Origin: Porphyromonas cangingivalis
GTDB lineage: Bacteria; Bacteroidota; Bacteroidia; Bacteroidales; Porphyromonadaceae
NCBI RefSeq assembly: GCF_900638305.1
Contig: NZ_LR134506.1
Location: 930,001 to 994,000, forward strand
Length of the DNA stretch: 64,000 nucleotides
Direction: 5' to 3'
The notes beneath the pieces were generated by a model, which made no database searches, was not told where the DNA came from, and worked only from the letters and a program-made list of their open reading frames with translations. Within the stretch, counting starts at the first letter, position 1. Each line of letters starts with the position of its first letter. A program made the translations under genes and the position numbers. Positions 17,712 to 25,691 of this stretch are shown piece after piece.

Positions 17712-19391
17712 TCATCGCTGTGCCCCCAAAAGCCGGTCTTGGCGTACGACTTCATCGTACATTGCCGACAAAGTTGCATTCATCTGAGCCGTAGTTTGAT
17801 GACTTAGATCACGATGGAAATAACTTATTGCCAGTACCGGCATCAAGTCCAAGACCGAACTGAATCGTGTACCGCGAGGCATGATCAAGATTTTCTTCTC
17901 GTCATGATACCACTGAGTTATTCCATTTTGTTCCTTTATGTACTTGAACCCGGAGGCTGCCAAAAGATTCTGGAACTCTTCGGTCAGATAGTACTTACCC
18001 TCAGATACGAAAGCACCAAGATGCACATCATCAAAGACTGCGACCAACTGGTCGAGACGATCAGCTATGGCACCTGTAGCAGGATCTATCTTGTCCTCAT
18101 TCATCCCGAAGATACGAACCACAAGGGGGCGCTTCTCCGGAGCGACAGAGTACTGAGACTCTTTTATAATCTTCGGATCCTTTTCACTCGGTGTCTCATA
18201 GTCGACGGTAGAGCCGTCAGCAAGTTCACTTTCCTTGATCTTGGCATATGTCCAACCCTCAAACAAGTACTCATACTTGTCGAATGGGAACGTCTTGAAG
18301 GTCTTATATGACTCTGTCTGTCGGCCTCTTGACTTGAGCGTAATGGTAGAAGGCTTGGTTGCATCCTTATTGATTCTGATATCCACTCCATACGCAGCTT
18401 CAAGGTTTGAGCCCGAAAAACTCAAGATCTGTCCCGTAGGATCCGTAGTATTATTCGAAATAGAAAATCCTTGATAAGTCAAAAAGTCCATGAACTCATC
18501 CGATTGCAATATCTCCGGTTCATAAGAAGTCATTACGATATTGGTAATCAAGCCAGTCAAGGTATTGACACTGTAAAGGACACTGTGATACACAGGTGAT
18601 GCGTACACAAACTTGACCGAAGCAGAGCCCGGAAGTCCGAGCAAGCCACCGGAAAAAGAGTACTCCAACAGATAGTTACCATTCTTCTCCTCAAATGCTA
18701 TGATATTGTATGGAGAAGATCTTCTTTCCAAAAGTGGCAGGGCAAACTTAGCCCCTTTATTACTCGATTGTTGGGTAAAGTTGACAACCATAACCTTTCC
18801 GGACACAGACACATAAATCTGTGCTGTACGAGCCCGGAGAGTCGTATTGGCTTGCGCTATAACCTGGATAAAGTTGTCTATACGATTGACCCTTAGCCAC
18901 TCTTTCCCCTCCTCGACCTCAAAGATCCACTCGGCCTCATTAGATCGGATATCGACCAAGATAGCCTCTCCTTCGGGAGACAGCTCGGCATCTTTAGGAG
19001 ACACGTCCAGAAGGACGCGTGCATTACTCTGAGTGACAGAGACTAACTCTCTGGCTCCTCCTGCCACGACCAAGATATTGGTGCTACGCTTTACTCCGGA
19101 CTTATTCTCGAGAGCAGATATGTATATACCATTGTCCCTGTACTCTGCATTCAACCAACTTGGGTCGAGAGAGACAACTTTCACTGAGGACTGGTTGGTC
19201 TTGACCCGGATCTGGGGGACATATCCCATTTCGATCTGCTGGCTTGTAAGTTCGAGCGTCTCATGAGAGAGCTCCAAAACAGCTCCATCCAGATTTCTCT
19301 TCATCTCGTTTTGTGGCACACAGGACTGAAAAAGTCCAAGCAGAGCCAAAGTCATCGAGACAAATTTAATCACACTTCTAACATTCATCAT
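17712..19391 (-). CDS. BACON-domain lipoprotein (second of a tandem pair)
   Basis: 559 residues with lipoprotein signal (ALLGLFQSC, Cys about 24). Residues about 38-125 and 130-215 form two BACON-type Ig modules, each ending in a V-x-V-T-Q-S or V-N-F-T-Q-Q strand (RELVSVTQSNA; VMVVNFTQQSS). The part from about 220 on (KFALPLLERRSSPYNIIAFE) is shared with the next gene upstream, followed by an extra 190-residue region unique to this protein. BACON domains in Bacteroidetes surface proteins are thought to bind carbohydrate or mucin or act as spacers. The two proteins align over most of their length, e.g. KTNQSSVKVVSLDPSW against ETNQDVVKVQSLAPDW, and so arose by duplication. Confidence 0.8.
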   Translation of the reverse strand: MMNVRSVIKFVSMTLALLGLFQSCVPQNEMKRNLDGAVLELSHETLELTSQQIEMGYVPQIRVKTNQSSVKVVSLDPSWLNAEYRDNGIYISALENKSGVKRSTNILVVAGGARELVSVTQSNARVLLDVSPKDAELSPEGEAILVDIRSNEAEWIFEVEEGKEWLRVNRIDNFIQVIAQANTTLRARTAQIYVSVSGKVMVVNFTQQSSNKGAKFALPLLERRSSPYNIIAFEEKNGNYLLEYSFSGGLLGLPGSASVKFVYASPVYHSVLYSVNTLTGLITNIVMTSYEPEILQSDEFMDFLTYQGFSISNNTTDPTGQILSFSGSNLEAAYGVDIRINKDATKPSTITLKSRGRQTESYKTFKTFPFDKYEYLFEGWTYAKIKESELADGSTVDYETPSEKDPKIIKESQYSVAPEKRPLVVRIFGMNEDKIDPATGAIADRLDQLVAVFDDVHLGAFVSEGKYYLTEEFQNLLAASGFKYIKEQNGITQWYHDEKKILIMPRGTRFSSVLDLMPVLAISYFHRDLSHQTTAQMNATLSAMYDEVVRQDRLLGAQR

Positions 19392-19447
19392 TTACTTCCT
19401 TTATGGTCTTTGGGTATAATGAAACGTACTTAATCGGCATAATGACG

Positions 19448-20500
19448 TTATGCCCCAAGAGGCGTAAAGATGACCTTCGACTCCTTCAACTCCTTTATCT
19501 CAACTACGACTTTGAAGCCAAGTTGTTGACTGACACCTTCATAGTTTTGAGAGCCTTTTTTCTTTTTTATTTCGAAGCCCTTATCGATCAAGGTCTGAAT
19601 GAACTCATCAGACATCAAAGTCTTGGCATCATTAGAGACCATCTCGATTTGGTGAATACTCTTTGTTGCCTCTACTATGTAGTATGTGACAGACTTGAAT
19701 ACGGGTGAAGCATAAAGGAAAACGATATAAGGGATATCCAATGGAGATCCGTAATTTTCATCGTCATACTTGACAACATAGCTTCCTTGTTTCTTCTCAT
19801 AGTCTATGATGGCGTGTTTGGTAGGTTTCTTCTCCAACAAAGGCAAACCAAATCTTGCCCCATTATTAAACGCCTGCTGAGCAACGTTTATCTCCACCGG
19901 GCTCGTTCCACGAAGTTCGACATAAATGTGCCCTCGCCTTTGGTGGCTGGCGGTATTGGGGGCTACCATGATTTGGAGAAAGTCGTTGATTCGGTTTACA
20001 GAGAGCCACTCCTCTGACTGTTCTTCCACCTCATACTTCCAATCTTCACCATTCGACTTGACATCGATCAACAGTGTCTCACCATTAGCAGGGACGGAGA
20101 TCTCTGTCGGAGAGACCTTCAAGAAGAGCGTCGATCCCTTCTGTGTCACCTTGATGATGTCAAACTCAGTACCGGCAAACACCAAAAGATTGGTTGTCCT
20201 CTTCACTCCGGACTGGTTTGGTTTTGCAGAAATGTATATTTTCTTGTTGAGGTATTTCGCCTCAACCCAATCAGGCGCAAGAGACTGTACCTTTACGACA
20301 TCTTGATTGGTCTCTACAGTCACAAGGGGAGTGGCAGCCTGAGCCTCATTCGACAGTTCGACTGCATACTGCGAGAGTTCCAAAGTTGCACGTTCTGTGA
20401 CTGATTTAGAGCCATCCTGCATGGTACATCCACCACACACGACAGCAGCAAACAACGCTATTGCACACAGCTTTATCACACCTTTCATCTTAAAATTCAT
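19448..20500 (-). CDS. BACON-domain lipoprotein (first of a tandem pair)
   Basis: 350 residues from the ATG at 20500 (MNFKMKGVIKL); a second ATG at 20488 is also possible, and the frame is open to 20554. The signal ends VVCGGC (lipid Cys). Two BACON-type modules follow (about 30-120 and 120-210), with strand ends FDIIKVTQKGS and VEINVAQQA. The remainder (ARFGLPLLEKKPTKHAII, PYIVFLYASPVFKSVTYY) matches the downstream paralogue, which is about 200 residues longer. It is the first gene of the minus-strand cluster that includes the subtilisin and SusCD. No exact -7 box lies upstream; the nearest is TACCTTTA (20657-20664). Confidence 0.8.
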   Translation of the reverse strand: MNFKMKGVIKLCAIALFAAVVCGGCTMQDGSKSVTERATLELSQYAVELSNEAQAATPLVTVETNQDVVKVQSLAPDWVEAKYLNKKIYISAKPNQSGVKRTTNLLVFAGTEFDIIKVTQKGSTLFLKVSPTEISVPANGETLLIDVKSNGEDWKYEVEEQSEEWLSVNRINDFLQIMVAPNTASHQRRGHIYVELRGTSPVEINVAQQAFNNGARFGLPLLEKKPTKHAIIDYEKKQGSYVVKYDDENYGSPLDIPYIVFLYASPVFKSVTYYIVEATKSIHQIEMVSNDAKTLMSDEFIQTLIDKGFEIKKKKGSQNYEGVSQQLGFKVVVEIKELKESKVIFTPLGA

Positions 20501-21006
20501 TTTCGTCTTGAGCACCACGAACATCGCAAAATCACTCAAGACAAGTTTATACATATTAACTTATCTCCTTATATTTTATTTTTCTCATCAAGCGAACCAA
20601 GTATTTTATCGACCTCCGGCTATAGTCTTCCGACAGATCCCCAAAGCGTCATCCACTAAAGGTATCTGCAATCATAATTGCATCAGGAAATAGGGCATTA
20701 TCTAAACAATTAAAAACACTTTCTCCAGCTCAGAGACAAAAATCTCTACAAGAAAACAAAGAAAACGGCGAAGCTGTATATTGTAGAAAGTATTTATTCC
20801 GGAAGAGAGCTTGAGGATAAAAACAGAAAGAACAAATCAAGCAAATAAGAAAAGTCCTATCCTGTTTAGCAGAATCAAAGAAGAGTCCAAATGTTTTTCT
20901 CTTTTGAATTTAATCAAAAAGACAAAATCACCTCCTCCTTGTAGGGGATAAAAAACAAACAAGTTCCGTTTTCAGTCGGTGAAAACGGAACTCGCTGTAA
21001 ACCTGA
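20501..21006. other. 506-bp intergenic region
   Basis: AT-rich. It should hold the promoter of the 7.5-20.5 kb cluster; the only candidate seen is TACCTTTA on the minus strand at 20657-20664, one base off consensus. At its right end is the terminator of the TPR gene (20950-20991). Nothing else recognised. Confidence 0.4.
20950..20991 (-). terminator. Rho-independent terminator of the TPR gene
   Basis: Perfect 11-base arms GTTCCGTTTTC (20963-20973) and its complement (20981-20991). On the minus strand it is followed by TTGTTTGTTTTTT. Confidence 0.88.
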
Positions 21007-21696
21007 TTACTTCAAGTTGAGCCTTTCGATATACTTGTCGATCAGACCGGCTTCTTCCGAATCGTAGTACTTATCCTTGATGGTCTTGTAGCAAGTCATT
21101 GCTTTGTCATTTTGCCCAAGGGATTCATAAGCCAGACCGGCCTTCTTGAGATAGACGGGAGAGATCACAGAGTTGTCAGCCTTAGCCGCTGCCTTCTCAA
21201 AGTAAGAGACAGCCTCCTGTACATTACCCTTTTCGACAAGACAATCACCGATGAGCCCCACGACTGTAGGAGCCAACATTTCATCGTCCGCAGAGAACTT
21301 CTTGAGGTGCTCCAAAGCCTTGTCATACTCTCCAAGTTTGAAGTATGAGATACCGGCATAAGCCTGAGCCAGATTGCCTGCTTCTGTCGATCCATACTTC
21401 TTGATGATCTCAAGGAAACCCGTAGTCTTGGCTCCATCGCCATTGAGAGCGAGAGCAAAAGAGTCTACCCCGAAGTAGTGTTCAGCTCTGAACATTGCTT
21501 CCTTTGCCTTATCTTCCTTAGGTTGGGCATAGAGATGCTTGTACGCAAAAAAAGCACCAACAAGGATGATAACAGCGAGGACTGCGACTGTGATGTTCTT
21601 CTTGTTGTCGTCGATGAACTTCTCAGATTTCGAAACGATCACACCGACTTCTTGTTCAGGTGTGAGATTTTCTTGTTGTTTAGGATCTTTACTCAT
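21007..21696 (-). CDS. membrane-anchored tetratricopeptide repeat protein
   Basis: 229 residues. A charged N-terminus (KSEKFIDDNKKN) leads into one transmembrane helix at about 35-52 (ITVAVLAVIILVGAFFAYKH), followed by a periplasmic TPR region with YAGISYFKLGEYDKALEHLK, PTVVGLIGDCLVEKGNVQEA and AGLAYESLGQNDKAMTCYK. The overall design resembles YfgM/BepA-partner proteins of the Sec translocon, a similarity in architecture rather than a proven homology. It is monocistronic, with a -7 box 62 bases upstream and a strong terminator directly after. Confidence 0.82.
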   Translation of the reverse strand: MSKDPKQQENLTPEQEVGVIVSKSEKFIDDNKKNITVAVLAVIILVGAFFAYKHLYAQPKEDKAKEAMFRAEHYFGVDSFALALNGDGAKTTGFLEIIKKYGSTEAGNLAQAYAGISYFKLGEYDKALEHLKKFSADDEMLAPTVVGLIGDCLVEKGNVQEAVSYFEKAAAKADNSVISPVYLKKAGLAYESLGQNDKAMTCYKTIKDKYYDSEEAGLIDKYIERLNLK

Positions 21697-21757
21697 GGTT
21701 CCTATCTATAATTTATGTTGTTGTTTACTCGCCAAATGGTACAATAGCAATTGCTCG

Positions 21758-21765
21758 CAAAAATA
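21758..21765 (-). promoter_or_regulatory. -7 box of the TPR gene promoter
   Basis: TATTTTTG on the minus strand matches TAnnTTTG. Start of transcription near 21751, giving a leader of about 55 bases. Confidence 0.55.
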
Positions 21766-21960
21766 ACAAAATTAAAGGAGATGGAGAGCTTTTAAAGTGA
21801 AAAAGTTTGGATTGCTGATTCAACAAGTCTAAGCAAGCCTACTCCGGAGAAGAATAAAGCAAGATATACATGGAGGCTCTATGCCTCAGAAGAAAGACAT
21901 AAGAGAGATGAAAAAAAAAAATCGTGACAATAGAAACTACCCCGGCCTCTTCCGGAGAAG

Positions 21961-22026
21961 AGGAGAAAATACTCTGTACAAGGACAGAATGTTTGCCGGC
22001 ACGGGACAAAATGGATTCTGTCGCAA
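21961..22026. repeat. 22-bp repeat array, family B (three units)
   Basis: Units at 21961-21982, 21983-22004 and 22005-22026 show degenerate CAGAA-N4-TTCTG dyads (GAGAA-AATA-CTCTG, CAGAA-TGTT-TGCCG, CAAAA-TGGA-TTCTG). The array is in the 474-bp gap 21697-22170 between the TPR and EF-G paralogue genes. That gap also holds a small hairpin at 21946-21963 and the EF-G paralogue terminator. Confidence 0.65.
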
Positions 22027-22092
22027 AATAAAATTTTGCCCCACATCTAACCTCTTTACCCGACGGTATCCGCTTTTATCCGAACGAACATG

Positions 22093-22129
22093 AAAAAAGG
22101 TGTGTCAAAATAGAAAATCTTGACACACC
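22093..22129 (-). terminator. terminator of the EF-G paralogue gene
   Basis: Arms GGTGTGTCAA (22099-22108) and TTGACACACC (22120-22129), followed on the minus strand by TTTTTT. Confidence 0.85.
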
Positions 22130-22170
22130 CTCTATAAAGATTTTAGATATTCAATATCCTGTCAGACAGA

Positions 22171-24321
22171 TCACTCATCATCTTCTGCATGTTCTGCAAG
22201 GAGTTTTTCTTGCACATCTTGTGGAACAAGCTCGTAAGACGCAAACTTCATCGTGAAAGAAGCACGTCCTCCCGTGATAGAACTGAGTGAGGTGGAGTAA
22301 GAGGCGAGCTCCTTCAAAGGCACCTTGGCTTGGATGCGTTCATACCCCTTGGCACTCTCCATCCCCATGATCATCGCTCGACGTCCCTGGAGATCACTCA
22401 TGACATCGCCCATAAACTCTGCAGGGACACTTACCGTAACATCATACACGGGCTCCAAGACCTTGGGACTTGCCTCACGAAAAGCCTGACTGAAAGCATT
22501 ACGCCCCGCAAGCATGAAGGAAACTTCGTTGCTGTCAACAGGATGCATCTTGCCGTCATATACGATGACACGTACATCACGGGCATACGACCCGGTAAGA
22601 GGTCCCTGCTCCATACGAGACATCACCCCCTTGAGGATTGCAGGCAAGAAACGAGTATCGATGGCTCCACCGACAATACTGTTGACGAATATGAGTTTGC
22701 CACCCCAGTCGAGTTTAACCTCCTGGGTATCCCTTGGCGTAATCTTGAACTCTTGACCGCCAAATTTATATGACGATGGCATGGACATCCCATCGGTATA
22801 TGGTTCGACAATCAGATGAACCTCACCGAACTGACCGGCACCACCGGACTGCTTCTTATGTCGATAATCTGCACGAGCGACCTTGGTGATCGTCTCACGG
22901 TAAGGGATACGAGGCTCCTCGAAACGGATCTGTATCTTTTCGTTATTTTCGAGACGCCACTTGAGTGTACGCAAGTGAAACTCTCCTTGCCCATAAACAA
23001 TCTGCTGACGAAGTTCCTTGGACTGCTCCACAATCCATGTCGGATCCTCGCTGTGCATACGTGATAGGATTTCGCTGAGTTTTTCAGCATCGGCCTCATT
23101 TACCGGATAGATAGCACGGCGATACTTTGGTTCCGGAAAAGTCAATGGAGGGTATATCCACTCACACCCTTTCTCGTTAAGGGAATGACCGAGCTTGACA
23201 TCTTTGAGCTTCACAACAGCACCGATATCTCCGGCTTTCATCATGGAGATCTTCTCACGAGACTGACCATCCGGCACAAAGATCTGTGCGAGTCTTTCTT
23301 TGCTATCACGATGAGGGTTGTAGAGATCATCCCCCTCCTTCACGGTACCGCTGACCACCTTGAAGTAATCCACCTGACCGATATGAGGCTCGACTGTAGA
23401 CTTGAAGAAATACAAACTGGTAGGCCCATCGCTCTTTGTCTCGATCACTGTACCATCTGTGGCCTGCATCGAAGGCATCTTGTCCGCACAAGGAACGACA
23501 TTGCCGAGAAATTCGAGTGTCCTACGTACACACATATCCTTCAGTGCACTGACACAGAACACAGGGAACATCCCCCTTGCAAGAAGACCTTGACGAATAC
23601 CTTCACGCATCTCGTCTTCTGTAAGAGTTCCCTTGTCGAAGAAGATGTCCATAAGTCCTTCGTCGTTCTCCGCTGCAGCCTCAACAAGTGCTTGGTGATA
23701 CTCCATGGCTCTCGGCATCTCATCCTCCGGGATGTCGAGCACCTCAGGAACACCACCCTCGGGCTTCCAGCGGTACAACTTCATCTTGAGAACGTCCACA
23801 ATCTCATTGAAAGCAGAACCTATGTTACGTGGATACTGTACAGCGATGGCCTTGGTACCATAACGCTCACGAAGCTGATTGTACGCCATCTCAAAATCGG
23901 CCTTGTCGTTGTCGAGCTGATTGATGATGAAGATGACAGGCTTATTGAACTGCTCTGTATATCTGAATTGGTTGATCAACCCCACCTCAACACCGTACTG
24001 TGCATTGACCACCATGAGCGCAGTATCTGTTACCTGAAGAGCCGATACAGCTGCACCGATGAAGTCGTCCGCTCCCGGACAATCGATGAAGTTCAATTTA
24101 CGCTCTTGCCATGGTACAGAAAATACGGTTGAAAAGACCGAATACCCATATTCTTTTTCAACAGGAAAATAATCGGACACCGTATTCCCGGCTTCTACTG
24201 TACCACGGCGTTTAATGACACCGGCTTCAAACAGCATAGACTCAGCCAAGGTGGTCTTGCCTGAGCGAGAACTCCCGAGGATCGAGATGTTCTTGATTTG
24301 ATTAGTTTCGTACACTTTCAT
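22171..24321 (-). CDS. EF-G paralogue (EF-G2 type) lacking key GTPase residues
   Basis: 716 residues from the ATG at 24321; a GTG three codons upstream is not preferred. All five EF-G domains are present, ending near VPLKELASYSTSLSSITGGR. The G-domain is altered: the P-loop reads GSSRSGKTT (canonical Asp replaced), the switch I RGITI is YGYSV (about 58-62), the G3 motif is DCPGADDF with Ala84 where the catalytic His of DTPGH should be, and G4 is NQLD instead of NKxD. Bacteroides thetaiotaomicron EF-G2 is a known paralogue without GTPase activity, used during starvation and gut colonisation. This gene matches that type, so slow GTP-independent translocation is the likely role. No canonical fusA is in the window. 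Confidence 0.88.
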   Translation of the reverse strand: MKVYETNQIKNISILGSSRSGKTTLAESMLFEAGVIKRRGTVEAGNTVSDYFPVEKEYGYSVFSTVFSVPWQERKLNFIDCPGADDFIGAAVSALQVTDTALMVVNAQYGVEVGLINQFRYTEQFNKPVIFIINQLDNDKADFEMAYNQLRERYGTKAIAVQYPRNIGSAFNEIVDVLKMKLYRWKPEGGVPEVLDIPEDEMPRAMEYHQALVEAAAENDEGLMDIFFDKGTLTEDEMREGIRQGLLARGMFPVFCVSALKDMCVRRTLEFLGNVVPCADKMPSMQATDGTVIETKSDGPTSLYFFKSTVEPHIGQVDYFKVVSGTVKEGDDLYNPHRDSKERLAQIFVPDGQSREKISMMKAGDIGAVVKLKDVKLGHSLNEKGCEWIYPPLTFPEPKYRRAIYPVNEADAEKLSEILSRMHSEDPTWIVEQSKELRQQIVYGQGEFHLRTLKWRLENNEKIQIRFEEPRIPYRETITKVARADYRHKKQSGGAGQFGEVHLIVEPYTDGMSMPSSYKFGGQEFKITPRDTQEVKLDWGGKLIFVNSIVGGAIDTRFLPAILKGVMSRMEQGPLTGSYARDVRVIVYDGKMHPVDSNEVSFMLAGRNAFSQAFREASPKVLEPVYDVTVSVPAEFMGDVMSDLQGRRAMIMGMESAKGYERIQAKVPLKELASYSTSLSSITGGRASFTMKFASYELVPQDVQEKLLAEHAEDDE

Positions 24322-24488
24322 AGTATCCACAAATTATTATATTAGTATTTATTTAGGAATATCATAGATCACCCTAAGGCAGAGAGATAAAACAGAGTCT
24401 TATCTCCACACAAAGTAGGAAGATTTTTCGATATTTCCAACGATTGATATACATTTTTCACTAAACGTATATTTAAGGTCAGAAGCCC

Positions 24489-24518
24489 TTGTTATTCCAA
24501 AATAAAGATGTATTTTTG
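24489..24518 (+). promoter_or_regulatory. promoter of tRNA-Pro
   Basis: -33 TTG at 24489-24491 and -7 TATTTTTG at 24511-24518, 19 bases apart, with the tRNA starting 11 bases later. Good match to the Bacteroidetes housekeeping promoter. Confidence 0.75.
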
Positions 24519-24529
24519 CATCGGATTTT

Positions 24530-24604
24530 CGGGGTGTAGCTCAGCCCGGTTAGAGTACACGTCTGGGGGGCGTGTGGTCGCTGGTTCGAATCCAGTCACC
24601 CCGA
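24530..24604 (+). tRNA. tRNA-Pro (GGG anticodon)
   Basis: A 75-base cloverleaf: acceptor CGGGGTG pairs with CACCCCG (C1-G72, as expected for tRNA-Pro), D-arm GCTC...GAGT, anticodon stem CACGT/GCGTG with loop CTGGGGG (anticodon GGG at 34-36), T-arm CTGG-TTCGAAT-CCAG, discriminator A. The CCA end is not encoded. It has its own promoter and terminator. Confidence 0.95.
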
Positions 24605-24616
24605 CAAGCTACTTTC

Positions 24617-24660
24617 AAGCACCGACACGCATCACAATGATAAGTGTCGGTGCTTTTTTA
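24617..24660 (+). terminator. terminator of tRNA-Pro
   Basis: Perfect 12-base arms AAGCACCGACAC (24617-24628) and complement (24644-24655), followed by TTTT. Confidence 0.9.
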
Positions 24661-24678
24661 TACCCTGCAAAGAAAAAA

Positions 24679-24716
24679 AAGGCTGTCCAACTTATTCCAT
24701 ATCCTCAGACAGCCTT
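24679..24716 (-). terminator. terminator-like hairpin, minus direction
   Basis: Arms AAGGCTGTC (24679-24687) and GACAGCCTT (24708-24716), followed on the minus strand by T8 with one C. It could back up the terminator at 24761-24812 for the nitroreductase gene. A G9 run lies at 24732-24740. Confidence 0.6.
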
Positions 24717-24760
24717 CTTAGGACTTAGTATGGGGGGGGGAGCGACGGAGAGAGACAAAA

Positions 24761-24812
24761 AGACACCGCCCTCAATCAGCATTATTGACTGATTGAGGGC
24801 GGTGTCTTTTTT
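24761..24812. terminator. strong bidirectional terminator
   Basis: Perfect 19-base arms at 24761-24779 and 24789-24807 with T-runs on both sides (T8 on plus, T5 on minus). It closes the nitroreductase gene on the minus strand. Confidence 0.9.
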
Positions 24813-24826
24813 TTGTGGATTTGAGA

Positions 24827-25567
24827 TTACTTCTCGGCTGTAAATCCTTGTTGTTCTAGACTGGACTTCACCTTGGGAAAGTAGACACGATTGTATACAG
24901 AGCCGACAAACTCTGTCCAAGCAGGAGCCATTGTCGTATCGGGGCGTTGAGCCAAATACTCCTTATAGAGGGCATCGTAGTCTGCGACAAGGGTATCTGT
25001 TTCTGTATTGTAAGTATCTATCGACACAGTGGCATCATAGGGCAGGCGAGGTTTGAGGCCTTGATCTCCGACTTCAACACCTATACACATCCCCAAGACC
25101 GGATAGACATACTTCGGCAACCCCAAGAGCTCTATGATCTCGAAGGGTTCACGACGTATGGCACCGATAGGCACAATGCCATAGCCAAGAGACTCTGCAG
25201 CGGTCATGGCGTTTGAAAATGCGATACCAACATCTACCGCACCGACCATCACGGACTCTATCGATGTGGCATGTTCGAATGGGATGCCTTGTGCCTCCAT
25301 CTTCTTAGCGACCTTATGGTAGTCCATGAGGAAGACCATGAAGACCGAACATTTCGAGATCCAAGGCTGCCCACCGGCGAGCTCGGCGATCCGATCTTTC
25401 TTCGCTTGATCCTCGATCACGATGATGCTCCACTGCTGACCATTGATAGAGGTTGGGGCATGGATGGCAGACTCAATGATGGCTCTCAGGTGTTCTTCCT
25501 TTACGGCTTCGCCCGTATAATTACGTATACTGCGGTGCGCCTTCATTATATTTATTGTTTCGTTCAT
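24827..25567 (-). CDS. NfsA/FRP-type NADPH-dependent nitroreductase (FMN flavoprotein)
   Basis: 246 residues from ATG 25567 (MNETINIMKAHRSIRNYTGE); the frame opens further upstream with TTG, which is not preferred. The N-terminal HRSIRNYT and the APTSINGQQWSIIVI stretch are the FMN-binding marks of the nitroreductase fold. VDVGIAFSNAMTAAESLGYG and GIVPIGAIRRE match the NfsA/flavin-reductase subgroup. These cytosolic enzymes reduce nitro-aromatics, quinones or flavins with NAD(P)H; such genes influence metronidazole activation in anaerobes. It stands alone with no clear promoter box. Confidence 0.88.
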   Translation of the reverse strand: MNETINIMKAHRSIRNYTGEAVKEEHLRAIIESAIHAPTSINGQQWSIIVIEDQAKKDRIAELAGGQPWISKCSVFMVFLMDYHKVAKKMEAQGIPFEHATSIESVMVGAVDVGIAFSNAMTAAESLGYGIVPIGAIRREPFEIIELLGLPKYVYPVLGMCIGVEVGDQGLKPRLPYDATVSIDTYNTETDTLVADYDALYKEYLAQRPDTTMAPAWTEFVGSVYNRVYFPKVKSSLEQQGFTAEK

Positions 25568-25650
25568 ATCTGTAAGTTTTATGGTTTTCTTCAAGGAAAA
25601 CAAAACAAACCTGCTATTCGTTCAATCTCCTTGATGTTTGGCATACAACA

Positions 25651-25684
25651 AAAAGGCTGTGAGCAAAGAACCTCACAGCCTTTT
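25651..25684 (-). terminator. guaA terminator
   Basis: Arms AAAAGGCTGTGAG (25651-25663) and complement (25672-25684). The stem sits 8 bases past the guaA stop and its A-tract gives a U-run on the minus strand. Confidence 0.85.
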
Positions 25685-25691
25685 CTATTTA

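Noticed and set aside
23185-24132. 315-codon plus-strand open frame opposite the EF-G paralogue
   Set aside because: A mirror of the codon usage of the real gene; rich in His/Leu/Arg, no domain or signal.
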